This document shows, one piece after another, positions 9,320-18,957 of a stretch of DNA of 64,000 bases. The stretch covers positions 2,232,001 through 2,296,000 of the forward strand of contig OU365335.1 of the NCBI GenBank assembly GCA_910822395.1. The letters are read 5' to 3'. Below the pieces are notes generated by a model. That model did no database searches. It was not told the origin of the DNA and saw only the letters and a program-made list of their open reading frames with translations. Both the position numbers and the translations under genes were made by a program. The stretch comes from Pseudoclavibacter triregionum (GTDB lineage: Bacteria > Actinomycetota > Actinomycetes > Actinomycetales > Microbacteriaceae). Positions within the stretch are counted from its first letter, which is position 1, and each line of letters opens with the position of its first letter.

Positions 9320-11152
9320 ATGAGCGCCATGAAGCGGTCAGAGACCCCCGCCGTCGTCACGGCCGACCCCACGCTCAACACGACGGATCTGCTCCGCCGC
9401 CGCCTCGAGCTCTCCCCCGACCGCCCGCTCTTCGCGGTGCCCGAGGGCGACGGCTGGCGCGACATCCCCGCGCGCGTCTTCGGCGAGGAGGTGCTCGCGC
9501 TCGCGAAGGGCTTCGCCGCGGCGGGCCTCGAGCCCGGCGACCGGGTGGCCTTCATCGCGCAGACCGGCTACCGCTGGACGCTCGTCGACTTCGCCCTCTG
9601 GACCGCCGGCCTCGTCATGGTGCCCGTCTACGAGACGAGCTCGACCGCCCAGCTCGAGTGGATGCTCGAGGACTCCGGCACCGTCGGCATCATCACCGAA
9701 CTCCCCGAGCACACCGCGATGGCCGACGACGCCGCGAAGGACGTCCCGGCCGTGCGCTTCCGCGCCGCCCTCCACGACGGCGCCATCGAGTCGCTCTCGA
9801 AAGACGGCGAGGGCTTCTCCGACGAGGAGATCGAGCGCCGCCGCTCGCTCGCGGGCGAGGACGACATCGCGACGCTCATCTACACCTCCGGCTCGACGGG
9901 CCGCCCCAAGGGCTGCGTGCTCACGCACGGCAACTTCGTCGAGCTCGCCCGCAACGCCGAGGAGCCGCTCGCGGACCTCATCGGCGAGGGCTCCTCGACG
10001 CTCCTGTTCATCACGCTCGCGCACGTGTTGGCCCGCTTCATCTCGGTGCTCTGCGTGTACGCGGGCGTGAAGGTCGGCCACCAGCCGAACACCGCGAACC
10101 TCGTGCCCTCGCTCGGCACCTTCAAGCCCTCCTTCCTCCTCGCCGTCCCGCGCGTATTCGAGAAGGTCTACAACTCGGCCGAGCAGAAGGCCGACGCGGA
10201 GGGCCGCGGGAAGATCTTCCGCCGAGCCGCGACCGTCGGCGTCGCGTACTCGCGCGCGCTCGACAAGGGCAAGGTGCCCCTCGGCCTGAAGCTCCAGTAC
10301 GCGCTCTACGACAGGCTCGTCTTCGCGAAGCTCCGCAAGGTCATGGGCGGCCGCGTCGAGCACGCCGTGTCGGGCTCGGCCCCGCTCGGCAACTACCTCG
10401 GCCACTTCTACCGCGCCATCGGCGTGAAGATCATGGAGGGCTACGGCCTCACCGAGACGACCGCCCCCGTGTCGGTGAACCTCCCCCGCGCATCGAAGAT
10501 CGGCACCGTCGGCCCCGCGCTGCCGGGCTGCGCCATCCGCATCGACGAGGACGGCGAGATCCTCACGAAGGGCGTCAACGTCTTCCGCGAGTACTGGAAG
10601 AACGAGGAGGCCACGAAGGCGGCCTTCACCGAGGACGGCTGGTTCCGCACGGGCGACATCGGCCGCCTGGACGAGGACGGCTACCTCACGGTCACGGGCC
10701 GCAAGAAGGAGATCATCGTCACGGCCGGCGGCAAGAACGTCTCGCCCGCCACGCTCGAGGACCCGGTGCGCTCCGACCCGCTCGTCGGCCAGATCGTCGT
10801 CGTCGGCGACCAGCGCCCCTTCATCGCGGCGCTCATCACGCTCGACCCGGAGATGCTCCGCAACTGGCTCCAGCAGCACGGCGAGAACCCGGACATGCCG
10901 CTCTCCGAGGCCGCGCAGCACCCGAAGGTGCTCGCCGAGATCCAGCACTCGATCGACCGGGCGAACACGCGCGTCTCGCGCGCGGAGTCCATCCGCAAGT
11001 TCGTCGTCCTCGACGAGGAGTTCACGGAGGCGAACGGCACGCTCACGCCGAAGCTCTCGATCCGCCGCCACGTGATCCTCGAGAAGTACGCGGGCGTCAT
11101 CGACGGCATCTACAACGTGGCCCCGCCCACGCGCGGCATCTCGCTGAAGTAG
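9320..11152 (+). CDS. fadD: Long-chain fatty acid-CoA ligase (FadD15-like)
   Basis: AMP-forming acyl-CoA synthetase of 610 residues. Visible adenylate-forming motifs: IYTSGSTGRPKGC near residue 188, EGYGLTETTAP near 373, GWFRTGDIG near 437 and GRKKEIIVTAGGKNVSP near 457, the last containing the C-terminal-domain hinge. GAAGGAG lies just before the ATG, and TAAGAT upstream could be a -10. The set plsC/fadD suggests phospholipid acyl supply. Corresponds in order and sequence type to Rv2187. The chain-length preference is inferred from family only. Confidence 0.93.
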   Translation: MSAMKRSETPAVVTADPTLNTTDLLRRRLELSPDRPLFAVPEGDGWRDIPARVFGEEVLALAKGFAAAGLEPGDRVAFIAQTGYRWTLVDFALWTAGLVMVPVYETSSTAQLEWMLEDSGTVGIITELPEHTAMADDAAKDVPAVRFRAALHDGAIESLSKDGEGFSDEEIERRRSLAGEDDIATLIYTSGSTGRPKGCVLTHGNFVELARNAEEPLADLIGEGSSTLLFITLAHVLARFISVLCVYAGVKVGHQPNTANLVPSLGTFKPSFLLAVPRVFEKVYNSAEQKADAEGRGKIFRRAATVGVAYSRALDKGKVPLGLKLQYALYDRLVFAKLRKVMGGRVEHAVSGSAPLGNYLGHFYRAIGVKIMEGYGLTETTAPVSVNLPRASKIGTVGPALPGCAIRIDEDGEILTKGVNVFREYWKNEEATKAAFTEDGWFRTGDIGRLDEDGYLTVTGRKKEIIVTAGGKNVSPATLEDPVRSDPLVGQIVVVGDQRPFIAALITLDPEMLRNWLQQHGENPDMPLSEAAQHPKVLAEIQHSIDRANTRVSRAESIRKFVVLDEEFTEANGTLTPKLSIRRHVILEKYAGVIDGIYNVAPPTRGISLK

Positions 11153-11164
11153 GCGCCGGCCCGC

Positions 11165-11211
11165 ACGACGACGGCGCCCCGTCCTCCTCGGAGGCGGGGC
11201 GCCGTCGTCGT
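11165..11211. terminator. Bidirectional terminator between fadD and def
   Basis: 17-bp perfect stem (11165-11181 with 11195-11211) around a 13-base loop, between convergent gene ends. Confidence 0.75.
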
Positions 11212-11248
11212 CTGGCGGATCGTCGTCGAGCGCCGGGATCGCCGGGCG

Positions 11249-11749
11249 CTAGCGCTTGAGGAACCAGTCGGTCTCGCGGAGCTTCCGCATCGCCTCGCGC
11301 CGCGCGGGCTTCTCGAGGCGGTCGAGGTAGACGTGCCCGTCGAGGTGGTCGGTCTCGTGCTGGAGGATCTGCGCCATGAGCCCCTCGCCCTCGATGACGA
11401 CCTCGTTGCCGTCGAGGTCGATGCCGCGCACCGTACAGCGCTCGTAGCGGGGCGTGTCGTACCAGAGGCCGGGCAGCGACAGGCATCCCTCGCCGATCTC
11501 GCGCAGCTCGCCCGAGCGCTCGACGACCTCGGGGTTGATGACGCAGCCGACCTCGCCGTCGCAGTGCCACGAGAAGATGCGCCACGTCGAGCCGATCTGG
11601 TTCGCGGCGACGCCGGCGCGGCCCTCCATATCGGTCGTGTCGAGGAGGTCCTGCACGAGGGTGCGGATGCCGTCGTCGATGCGCTCGACCCGCCGCGTCG
11701 CCTCGGTGAGGACGGGGTCGCCGTAGCGGCGGATGGGGCGGATCGTCAC
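11249..11749 (-). CDS. def: Peptide deformylase
   Basis: Removes the formyl group from nascent N-terminal methionine. 166 residues from the GTG at 11749, with all three metallo-enzyme motifs: [11 protein letters not shown] near residue 45, EGCLSLPG (metal Cys) near residue 88 and QHETDHLDG (metal His and catalytic Glu) near residue 132. The start overlaps the TGA of the mycothione reductase gene, so it is translationally coupled to it. A very long open frame continuing far upstream in the same phase is an artefact of GC-rich DNA. Confidence 0.95.
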   Translation of the reverse strand: MTIRPIRRYGDPVLTEATRRVERIDDGIRTLVQDLLDTTDMEGRAGVAANQIGSTWRIFSWHCDGEVGCVINPEVVERSGELREIGEGCLSLPGLWYDTPRYERCTVRGIDLDGNEVVIEGEGLMAQILQHETDHLDGHVYLDRLEKPARREAMRKLRETDWFLKR

Positions 11750-13143
11750 AGCAGCTCCTCGGCGCGCAGCAGCGCGTTCTCGATGATCTCGGTCGCCGCC
11801 GGGTGGGGCCAGTACTGGCCTCGGGCGAGCCCGCGGATGCTCATCCCCTGGCTCGCCGCGAGCACGAGCGGCTGGATGAGGATACCGGCATCCGGGCCGA
11901 TGACGTGGGCGCCGACGAGGGCGCCGGAGCCGCGCGCGACGACGAGCTTCGCGAAGCTCGTCGTGTCCTCGAGCGCCCAGCCCCAGGCCGTGTCGCCGTA
12001 GTCGCAGCGGGCCTCGACGACGTCGAGCCCCTGCCGGCGGGCCTCCTCCGCGGTGAGCCCGAAGCTCGCGATCTGCGGGTGCGTGAAGACGACGAGCGGG
12101 ACGGGCCCGAGCTCGTTCGCCGCCGGCTCGCCGCGGCCGAGTTCGGCGAGGAGGTTCGCGGCCACGACGCGCGCCTCGTGGTTCGCGACGTGCTTGAGCT
12201 GGGCCTCGTTCGCGACGTCGCCGAAGGCGTAGAGCCCCTCGACCGGCTCGCCGCCGCGGAGCACGCGCTGGCGCTCGTCGACGAGGAGCGCGCCGTTGTC
12301 GCGGCGGTCGAAGCCGAGCGCGTCGGCGCCGATGCGGTCGACGTTCGGGGTGCGGCCGAGGGCGACGAGGACGGCGTCGACCTCGAGGGCGGAGCCGTCC
12401 GAGAGCGCGAGGCGCACGCCGTCCGCCGTCTCCTCCGAGCACGCGACCTCGACGCCGAGACGCACCTCCCAGCGCTCGCGCGCGGCGGCTTCGAAGGCCT
12501 CCGAGACGTCGCCGTCGAGCGAGCGGAGGAGCGTCGAGCGGTGGATCTGCACGACCTGCGAGCCCATGCCGGCGAACATCGCCGCGAACTCCGAGGCGAT
12601 GACGCCGCCGCCGACGACCGCGATGCGGCGCGGCCGCTCGTCGAGGCGCATGATCGTGTCGCTCGTGCGCACGCGGTCCGAGAGCGGCAGCGCCTCGAGC
12701 GTCTGGGCCCGGGAGCCCGCGCCGAGCACGAGGCGGCGGGCGCGGATGACGTCGCCCGAGGCCGTCTCGAGCTCGCGGTCGCCGGTCATCCGCACGGTGT
12801 CCCGGAGGAGCTCGATGTTCGGCTCGCCGTTGGCCCGGTAGCGCTCCCCCGCCTCTGAGATCGGGTCGATGCGGCCGAAGACGCGGTCGCGCACGGCGGC
12901 CCAGTCGTACTCGAGCTCGCCGCGCACGGCGCCGAGCCGCTCGCGGGCCTCGGCGACCTCGTGGGCGAGCTCGGCGGGGTGGACGAGCATCTTCGTCGGG
13001 ATGCAGCCGACGTTGAGGCACGTGCCCCCGAAGTGCTCGCCGTCGTCGATGACGAGGATCGACTGGTCGGAGAGCTCCGGCGAGGGGATCGAGTTGCCGG
13101 ATCCGGCGCCGAGGATGACGAGGTCGTAGTCGCGGTCGCTCAT
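11746..13143 (-). CDS. mtr: Mycothione reductase
   Basis: FAD- and NADPH-dependent disulfide reductase of 465 residues that regenerates mycothiol from mycothione. It has the FAD Rossmann start VILGAGSGN, the redox-active disulfide [14 protein letters not shown] near residue 40, a second nucleotide-binding [12 protein letters not shown] near residue 176, YAFGDVAN, and the C-terminal dimer-interface motif [15 protein letters not shown] with the catalytic His. The WPHPA form and the lack of lipoamide-type features favour Mtr over lipoamide dehydrogenase, though I cannot exclude a close paralogue. TATCGT lies six bases before the ATG. It is in an operon with def. Confidence 0.85.
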   Translation of the reverse strand: MSDRDYDLVILGAGSGNSIPSPELSDQSILVIDDGEHFGGTCLNVGCIPTKMLVHPAELAHEVAEARERLGAVRGELEYDWAAVRDRVFGRIDPISEAGERYRANGEPNIELLRDTVRMTGDRELETASGDVIRARRLVLGAGSRAQTLEALPLSDRVRTSDTIMRLDERPRRIAVVGGGVIASEFAAMFAGMGSQVVQIHRSTLLRSLDGDVSEAFEAAARERWEVRLGVEVACSEETADGVRLALSDGSALEVDAVLVALGRTPNVDRIGADALGFDRRDNGALLVDERQRVLRGGEPVEGLYAFGDVANEAQLKHVANHEARVVAANLLAELGRGEPAANELGPVPLVVFTHPQIASFGLTAEEARRQGLDVVEARCDYGDTAWGWALEDTTSFAKLVVARGSGALVGAHVIGPDAGILIQPLVLAASQGMSIRGLARGQYWPHPAATEIIENALLRAEELL

Positions 13144-13149
13144 GCCTCG

Positions 13150-13168
13150 ACGATACCCCGGCGGGTAT
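13150..13168 (-). promoter_or_regulatory. mtr -10 element with an overlapping CsoR/RicR-like palindrome
   Basis: On the minus strand TATCGT (13155-13150) ends six bases before the mtr ATG. Overlapping it is the inverted repeat ATACCC-N4-GGGTAT (13153-13168), which resembles the copper-sensor CsoR/RicR operator pattern. Regulation by copper is inference. Confidence 0.45.
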
Positions 13169-13170
13169 GC

Positions 13171-13203
13171 GCGAGCCCCGGGCCCAGGGGGCTCGGGGCT
13201 CGC
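13171..13203 (-). terminator. Terminator of the pyruvate carboxylase gene
   Basis: Stem GCGAGCCCCG/CGGGGCTCGC with an inner GCCC/GGGC stem, 43 bases past the pyc stop. Confidence 0.65.
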
Positions 13204-13245
13204 GTTCGCGCGGGGCGGAAGCGGGCGGGCTGAGGCGGCGCTCCC

Positions 13246-16200
13246 CTACTCCTCGCCGACGAGCGCGCTCGCGCCCTCCGGCTTCACGACGAGGAGGAGG
13301 TCGCCGTGGCCGACCTCGGACGGCGAGGAGATCGCGATCCGCTCGACGGTGCCGCCGACGGCCGCCGTGATGCCGGCCTCCATCTTCATGGCCTCGATCG
13401 TCGCGACCGTCTGGCCCTGCTCGACCTGCTCGCCCTCCTCGACGCGGATCGTCACGCTGCCCGAGAACGGTGCGGCGACGTGCGCCGGGTTCTTGAGGTC
13501 GGCCTTCTCGCGCTCGACGGCGTCGACCGTGATCGAGCGGTCGCGCACGAAGACGGGGCGCAGCTGCCCGTTGAGGGTGGCCATGACCGTGCGCATGCCC
13601 TCCTCGTCGGGCTTGCCGATCGCCTCGAGGCCGAGGTAGAGCTGCACGCCGGGCTGGAACTCGATGACGTGCTCCTCGCCGGGCTCGAGCCCGTAGAGAT
13701 AGTCCATCGTGTCGAGCTTCGAGAGGTCGCCGAAGAGGGCGACCGTCTCGTCGTGGATCGAGGTCGGCTGCGGGAAGAGCAGGCGGTTGAGCGTGCGGCG
13801 CACGGTCGCGGAGTCGCCCTGCAGGGCCTCCTCGTCGGCATCCGAGAGCTCGGTGTCCTGCACGCGGATCTCGCGGCCCGCGAGCACCTTCGAGCGGAAC
13901 GGCTCCGGCCAGCCGCCCGGGATCTCGCCGAGCTCGCCGGCGAGGAAGCCGATGACCGAGTCGGGGATGTCGTAGCGCTCGGGATTCGCCTCGAAGTCCT
14001 TCGGGTCGGCGTCGACGGCGACGAGGTGGAGCGCGAGGTCGCCGACGACCTTCGACGAGGGCGTCACCTTCGGGATGCGGCCGAGGATGCGGTCGGCCGC
14101 GGCGTACATGTCCTCGATGCGCTCGAACTCGTCGGCGAGGCCGAGGGCGATGGCCTGCTGGCGGAGGTTCGAGAGCTGGCCGCCCGGGATCTCGTGCATG
14201 TAGACGCGGCCGGTGGGGCCCGGCAGGCCCGACTCGAAGGGGCGGTACATGAGACGCACGGCCTCCCAGTACGGCTCGAGCTCGGCGAGCGCCTCGAAGC
14301 TCAGGCCCGTGTCGCGCTCGGTGTCCTCGAGGGCGGCGACGAGGGCGGACGACGAGACCTGGCTCGTCGTGCCGGACATGGGCGCCGCGGCGACGTCGAC
14401 CGCGTCGACGCCGGCCTCGCTCGCGGCGAGGAGCGTCGCGAGCTGGCCGCCGGCGGTGTCGTGGGTGTGGAGGTGGACGGGCTGGTCGAAGCGCTCGCGG
14501 AGCGCCGTGACGAGCCGGCGCGCGGCCTCGGGGCGGAGGAGCCCCGCCATGTCCTTGATCGCGATGATGTGCGCGCCCGCGTCGACGATCTCCTCGGCGA
14601 GCCCGAGGTAGTAGTCGAGGGTGTACTTGTCCTCGGCCGGGTCGAGGAGGTTGCCCGTGTAGCAGAGGGCGACCTCGGCGACGGCGGTGCCCGACTCGAG
14701 CACGCCCTCGATGGCGGGGCGCATCTGGCCGACGTCGTTGAGCGCATCGAAGATGCGGAAGACGTCGACGCCGGTCGAGACGGCCTCGCGGATGAACGCC
14801 TGCGTCACCGAGATCGGGTACGGCGTGTAGCCGACCGTGTTGCGGCCGCGCAGGAGCATCTGGATGTTGAGGTTCGGCATCGCCTCGCGGAGCGCCGCGA
14901 GCCGGTCCCACGGGTCCTCGCCGAGGAAGCGGAGCGCGACGTCGTAGGTCGCGCCGCCCCAGGCCTCGACCGAGAGAAGCTCCGGCGTGAGGCGCGCGAC
15001 GTGGGGTGCGGCGAGGAGGAGGTCGCGGGTGCGGACGCGGGTCGCGAGGAGCGACTGGTGGGCGTCGCGGAAGGTCGTGTCGGTGACAGCGAGCGCGGTC
15101 TGCTCGCGGAGGGCCTTCGCGAAGCCCTCCGGGCCGAGCTCGCGGAGGCGGTCGCGGGCGCCGGCGGGCGTGGGGGCCTCGAGATCCGTCTTCGGCAGCT
15201 TCGTGCGCGGCTCGACCGAGGTCGGGCGGGCGCCGTGCGGCTGGTTCACGGTGACGTCCGCGAGCCAGTTGAGGATCTTCGTGCCGCGGTCGCGCGAGCG
15301 CTTGTACTCGAGCAGCTGCGGGCGCTCCTCGATGAAGCTCGTCGAGATGTCGCCCGAGCGGAAGTCGGGGTCGGCGAGCACGCCCTGGAGGAAGGGGATG
15401 TTCGTCGCGACGCCGCGGATGCGGAACTCGGCGAGCGCGCGGCGGGCGCGCGTAACGGCCGCCTCGAAGTCGCGGCCGCGGCAGGTGAGCTTCGCGAGCA
15501 TCGAGTCGAAGAACGGGAGCACCTCGGCGCCCGTCGCGATCGAGCCGCCGTCGATGCGGATGCCGGATCCGCCGGCCGAACGGTACGTCGTGATCGTGCC
15601 CGTGTCGGGGCGGAAGCCCTGCGACGGGTCCTCCGTCGTGATGCGGCACTGCAGCGCCGCGCCGTGCATGCGGATGTCCTCCTGGTGGAGGCCGAGGTCG
15701 CCGAGCGTCTCGCCCGCGGCGATCCGCATCTGCGCCTGCACGAGGTCGACGTCGGTGATCTCCTCGGTGACCGTGTGCTCGACCTGGATGCGCGGGTTCA
15801 TCTCGATGAAGACGTACTCGCCTGCGCGCTCGCCGGCGGTGTCGAGGAGGAACTCGACGGTGCCGGCGTTCACGTAGCCGATCGACTTCGCGAAGGCGAC
15901 GGCGTCGCGGGTCATCCGCTCTCGGATGGCCGGGTCGAGGCCGGGCGCCGGCGCGATCTCGACGACCTTCTGGTGGCGGCGCTGCACCGAGCAGTCGCGC
16001 TCGAAGAGGTGGACGGTCTCCCCCGTCGCGTCGGCGAGGATCTGCACCTCGATGTGGCGCGGGCGGAGCACGGCCTGCTCGAGGAACATCGTGCCGTCGC
16101 CGAAGGCCGACTCGGCCTCGGCCATCGCCGACTCGAGCGCCGGGCGGAGCTCCTCCGGCTTCTCGACGCGGCGCATGCCGCGCCCGCCGCCGCCCGCGAC

Positions 16201-16677
16201 GGCCTTCGCGAAGATCGGGAAGCCGATCTCCTCGGCCTGGGCGCAGAGCGCGTCGATATCCGTCGACGGCGGGGTCGAGGCGAGCACGGGCACGCCCGCG
16301 GCGATCGCCTGCTCCTTCGCGTGGACCTTGTTGCCGGCGGCGCCGAGCACCTCGGGGCCGGGGCCGATGAAGGTGATGCCGGCCTCGGCGGCCGAGCGGG
16401 CGAGCTCGGCGTTCTCGGAGAGGAACCCGTAGCCAGGGTAGATGGCATCGGCGCCAGAGAGCTTCGCGACGCGGAGGATCTCCTCGACGTCGAGGTACGC
16501 CTTGACCGGCGAGCCGGGGGTGCCGATCTGGTAGGCCTCGTCGGCCTTGAGGCGATGCAGCGAGTTGCGATCCTCGTAGGGGTAGACGGCGACGGTCTTC
16601 GCGCCGAGCTCGACGGCGGCGCGGAACGCGCGGATGGCGATCTCTCCGCGGTTCGCGACGAGGATCTTCGAGAACAT
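13246..16677 (-). CDS. pyc: Pyruvate carboxylase
   Basis: Biotin-dependent anaplerotic enzyme making oxaloacetate from pyruvate, bicarbonate and ATP. 1143 residues, the usual single-chain length. Biotin carboxylase domain first ([16 protein letters not shown] at the N-terminus, an ATP-grasp [10 protein letters not shown] near residue 165, [14 protein letters not shown] near 295), then the carboxyltransferase domain ([17 protein letters not shown] near 542, metal HTHDT near 745), and a C-terminal biotinyl domain with the biotin lysine in EAMKMEA near residue 1098. The ATG at 16677 has AAGGGA six bases upstream. Divergent from parA; a TATGCT about 60 bases upstream may be its -10. Confidence 0.97.
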   Translation of the reverse strand: MFSKILVANRGEIAIRAFRAAVELGAKTVAVYPYEDRNSLHRLKADEAYQIGTPGSPVKAYLDVEEILRVAKLSGADAIYPGYGFLSENAELARSAAEAGITFIGPGPEVLGAAGNKVHAKEQAIAAGVPVLASTPPSTDIDALCAQAEEIGFPIFAKAVAGGGGRGMRRVEKPEELRPALESAMAEAESAFGDGTMFLEQAVLRPRHIEVQILADATGETVHLFERDCSVQRRHQKVVEIAPAPGLDPAIRERMTRDAVAFAKSIGYVNAGTVEFLLDTAGERAGEYVFIEMNPRIQVEHTVTEEITDVDLVQAQMRIAAGETLGDLGLHQEDIRMHGAALQCRITTEDPSQGFRPDTGTITTYRSAGGSGIRIDGGSIATGAEVLPFFDSMLAKLTCRGRDFEAAVTRARRALAEFRIRGVATNIPFLQGVLADPDFRSGDISTSFIEERPQLLEYKRSRDRGTKILNWLADVTVNQPHGARPTSVEPRTKLPKTDLEAPTPAGARDRLRELGPEGFAKALREQTALAVTDTTFRDAHQSLLATRVRTRDLLLAAPHVARLTPELLSVEAWGGATYDVALRFLGEDPWDRLAALREAMPNLNIQMLLRGRNTVGYTPYPISVTQAFIREAVSTGVDVFRIFDALNDVGQMRPAIEGVLESGTAVAEVALCYTGNLLDPAEDKYTLDYYLGLAEEIVDAGAHIIAIKDMAGLLRPEAARRLVTALRERFDQPVHLHTHDTAGGQLATLLAASEAGVDAVDVAAAPMSGTTSQVSSSALVAALEDTERDTGLSFEALAELEPYWEAVRLMYRPFESGLPGPTGRVYMHEIPGGQLSNLRQQAIALGLADEFERIEDMYAAADRILGRIPKVTPSSKVVGDLALHLVAVDADPKDFEANPERYDIPDSVIGFLAGELGEIPGGWPEPFRSKVLAGREIRVQDTELSDADEEALQGDSATVRRTLNRLLFPQPTSIHDETVALFGDLSKLDTMDYLYGLEPGEEHVIEFQPGVQLYLGLEAIGKPDEEGMRTVMATLNGQLRPVFVRDRSITVDAVEREKADLKNPAHVAAPFSGSVTIRVEEGEQVEQGQTVATIEAMKMEAGITAAVGGTVERIAISSPSEVGHGDLLLVVKPEGASALVGEE

Positions 16678-16844
16678 CGTTGTCCCTTCTGACGTCATGG
16701 CCAGGGCCCGCGCGCGGCAGCGCGACGACGGGCTGGTGCACATAGCATAGGTGCGGATGCGGACGAATCGCCGACGCGCGTCCCCTCGGGTCGCGCAGGC
16801 CCCTCGCCGCCGGCTGCTCGAAGGCGGGGCCCGCCCGCCTCCGA

Positions 16845-16850
16845 TACCCT
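16845..16850 (+). promoter_or_regulatory. -10 element of the ParA gene (leaderless)
   Basis: TACCCT, six bases before the GTG at 16857. Confidence 0.55.
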
Positions 16851-16856
16851 CGAGGC

Positions 16857-17645
16857 GTGTTCGTGCTCAGCATCTCCTCGCTCAAGGGCGGCGTCGGCAA
16901 GACGACCGTGACCCTCGGTCTCGCCTCCGCCGCGTGGGCGCGCGGGCTGCGGACGCTCGTCGTCGACCTCGACCCGCAGGCCGACGTGTCGACGGGCCTC
17001 GACGTCCGGGCGAAGGGGCACGGCAGCGTCGCCGACGTGCTCGAGGACCCGTCCGAGGAGCGCGTGCGCGGCGCGATCGTCCGCTCCGGCTGGAGCGACG
17101 CCGAGCGCGTCGTCGACCTCATGCTCGGCAGCCCCTCGGCCATCAACTTCGACGGCCCGCACCCGACGGTGCGCGAGATCTGGCGCCTCGAGGAGGCGCT
17201 CGCGCTCGTCGAGAGCGAGTACGACCTCGTCCTCATCGACTGCCCGCCCTCGCTCAACGCCCTGACCCGAACGGGCTGGGCGGCCTCGGACCGCGTCGCG
17301 ATCGTCACGGAGCCGGGCCTGTTCTCGGTGGCCGCGGCCGATCGCGCGCTCCGCGCCATCGACGAGCTCCGCCGCGCGCTGAGCCCGCGCCTCCAGCCGC
17401 TCGGGATCATCGTGAACCGCGCCCGCATGCAGTCGGTGGAGCACCAGTTCCGGGTGCGCGAGCTGCGCGACATGTTCGGGCCGCTCGTCATCCCGCCGTT
17501 CCTGCCCGAGCGGACGGCCCTCCAGCAGGCGCAGGGCGCCGCGAAGCCCGTGCACCTGTGGCCGGGCGAGTCGGCCGAGGAGATGGCGGAGCACTTCGAC
17601 CGCATCCTCGACCGCGTCCTCCGCATCGGCAAGCTCGTCCGCTAG
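16857..17645 (+). CDS. ParA/MinD-family ATPase
   Basis: 262-residue Walker ATPase. It has the deviant Walker A motif [10 protein letters not shown] (residues 8-17), [11 protein letters not shown] (Walker A') and [11 protein letters not shown] (Walker B), followed by the ParA C-terminal helical region. It stands alone: there is no parB next to it and pyc is divergent, so it is probably not the chromosomal soj/parA of the origin region. Orphan ParA proteins in actinobacteria position protein complexes or sit near scpAB; the target here is unknown. Stop at 17645 is followed by repeat-rich DNA. Confidence 0.85.
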   Translation: MFVLSISSLKGGVGKTTVTLGLASAAWARGLRTLVVDLDPQADVSTGLDVRAKGHGSVADVLEDPSEERVRGAIVRSGWSDAERVVDLMLGSPSAINFDGPHPTVREIWRLEEALALVESEYDLVLIDCPPSLNALTRTGWAASDRVAIVTEPGLFSVAAADRALRAIDELRRALSPRLQPLGIIVNRARMQSVEHQFRVRELRDMFGPLVIPPFLPERTALQQAQGAAKPVHLWPGESAEEMAEHFDRILDRVLRIGKLVR

Positions 17646-18090
17646 CCAGACCCCGGGGTAGTCGAGGAGGCGGCGCAGCCGCCGTCTCGACACCACCGCC
17701 CCGGCCGTGCCCGGCCGCATCGACCGGCCTCCGCCGGCCCCGCCCAGAATGACGCATATGTGATCGCCGGCCTCCTATGCGCGTCCGCGATCACGGAGCC
17801 GTCATTCTGGGCGCGCCCAGCCGAGACCGGGACTCGGCGCGCCCGCGGATGGCTTCGAGACGCTCGCTCCGCTCGCTCCTCAGCCATCGGCGAGACCGCT
17901 CAGGTGGTTGAGGAGGCGCGAAGCGCCGTCTCGAAACCACCGCCCCCGATGCGCCCCGCCGCACCCGCCGGCACCCGCCCAGAATGACGCATATGTGATC
18001 GCCGGCCTCCCATGCGCGTCCGCGATCACGGAGCCGTCATTTTGGCCCGCCCTGCCGAGGCCGGGCGCAGGGTGCGAGGGCCAGCTGCAC
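17646..18090. repeat. Gene-free stretch with two copies of a composite palindromic repeat
   Basis: Each copy has two parts. Part one is a hairpin, at 17661-17691 (GTCGAG/CTCGAC stem around GGCGGC/GCCGCC) and again at 17903-17941 (GGTGGTT/AACCACC around GGCGC/GCGCC). Part two is a 71-bp palindromic block at 17742-17812 and 17977-18046 that differ at only about three positions; its ends are GCCCAGAATGACG and the reverse complement, and GTGATCGC/GCGATCAC form an inner stem. This looks like REP/BIME-type intergenic repeat DNA. No protein-coding sequence is visible. Confidence 0.8.
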
Positions 18091-18093
18091 GCA

Positions 18094-18123
18094 GAAGGGC
18101 CCCGCCGGTCGGCGGGGCCCTTC
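18094..18123 (-). terminator. Terminator of the MerR-family gene
   Basis: Perfect 13-bp stem GAAGGGCCCCGCC/GGCGGGGCCCTTC with loop GGTC, 19 bases after the stop at 18142. Confidence 0.75.
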
Positions 18124-18141
18124 GCGGGAGGTCTGGGGACG

Positions 18142-18681
18142 CTAGCTCGCGCGGCTCGCGCGGCGGGCGGCGAGCTCGTCCATGGGGTCGGCGGTGTCCG
18201 ACTCGAAGTCGACGAGGGTCGACTCGACCTCGCGGAAGACCTGGCCGACCGAGATGCCGAAGACGCCCTGGCCGCGGTGGACGAGGTCGATGACCTCGTC
18301 GTTCGAGGTGCAGAGGTAGACCGAGGCGCCGTCCGACATGAGGGTCGTCTGCGCGAGGTCGACGACGCCGATCTCCGAGAGCTGCTCGACGGCGGTGCGG
18401 ATCTTCTGGAGCGAGATGCCCGTCTCCAGGAGGCGCTTCACGAGCTTGAGCACGAGGATGTCGCGGAACGAGTAGAGGCGCTGCGAGCCCGAGCCGCTCG
18501 CGCCGCGCACGGTGGGCTCGACGAGGCCGGTGCGGGCCCAGTAGTCGAGCTGGCGGTAGGTGATGCTCGCGGCGCGCGCGGCGACGGCGCCGCGGTAGCC
18601 CTCGTGGGGGTCGAGGTCGGGCAGACCGTCGGTGAACAGCGGCTCGGCGGTCATCCCGCTGTCGCTCCCGAATGCGCTCAT
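18142..18681 (-). CDS. MerR-family transcriptional regulator (Rv1830 type)
   Basis: 179 residues. After a short variable N-terminus, a MerR winged helix begins at YRGAVAARAASITYRQLDYW (from about 29), where the usual sequence recognition helix is followed by GLVEPTVR and RLYSFRDILVLKLVKRLL. The C-terminal half (SVGQVFREVESTLVDFE) matches the Rv1830 group rather than metal-binding MerR proteins, and there is no Cys cluster. Rv1830 homologues act in control of cell growth and division in actinobacteria. It has its own promoter and a dedicated terminator; FtsR and GarA genes lie just upstream on the same strand. Confidence 0.82.
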   Translation of the reverse strand: MSAFGSDSGMTAEPLFTDGLPDLDPHEGYRGAVAARAASITYRQLDYWARTGLVEPTVRGASGSGSQRLYSFRDILVLKLVKRLLETGISLQKIRTAVEQLSEIGVVDLAQTTLMSDGASVYLCTSNDEVIDLVHRGQGVFGISVGQVFREVESTLVDFESDTADPMDELAARRASRAS

Positions 18682-18819
18682 TGCTCAGCCTTTCCACTTC
18701 GACCCGGCATCTCCGGCTCGACTGCCTGCGTTCACGCTAACGCCGCGCGACGCTCCCGCGAGGGAGGTCGAGACGTGCGCGGATGGCGTGTCGGCCGGCG
18801 GTCATGCCCGGCTCCCTCG

Positions 18820-18848
18820 AGTTTAGGCGCGGGACCAGGCTGTGACCA
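18820..18848 (-). promoter_or_regulatory. Promoter of the Rv1830-type gene
   Basis: On the minus strand TGGTCA (18848-18843), a 17-base spacer and TAAACT (18825-18820), about 140 bases before the start codon. Confidence 0.45.
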
Positions 18849-18957
18849 GAGTGAATAACAAAGGTGTTACTTCGCACAGCGGCGCGTCGGCGCGCGCGGC
18901 GAGGCGCGCCGTCCGCGGTGCGATGCGAGCGCGGAGCGGCGGCGGCGGTGCGGGCCG

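Noticed and set aside
9338-11071. 577-codon frame antisense to fadD
   Set aside because: Low-complexity Ala/Arg/Val/Glu translation typical of antisense frames; no domain.
11746-13143. Dihydrolipoamide dehydrogenase
   Set aside because: The disulfide motif fits both, but the C-terminal YWPHPA form, the actinobacterial context and lack of any 2-oxoacid dehydrogenase genes favour mycothione reductase.
13306-16692. 1128-codon frame antisense to pyruvate carboxylase
   Set aside because: Shadow frame; pyc is complete with all catalytic motifs on the other strand.
11249-17632. A minus-strand open frame of more than 2100 codons
   Set aside because: It runs through def in frame and otherwise through the wrong phases of mtr and pyc; its composition is Arg/Pro/Ala-rich and lacks motifs. 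Only its last 166 codons (def) are real.
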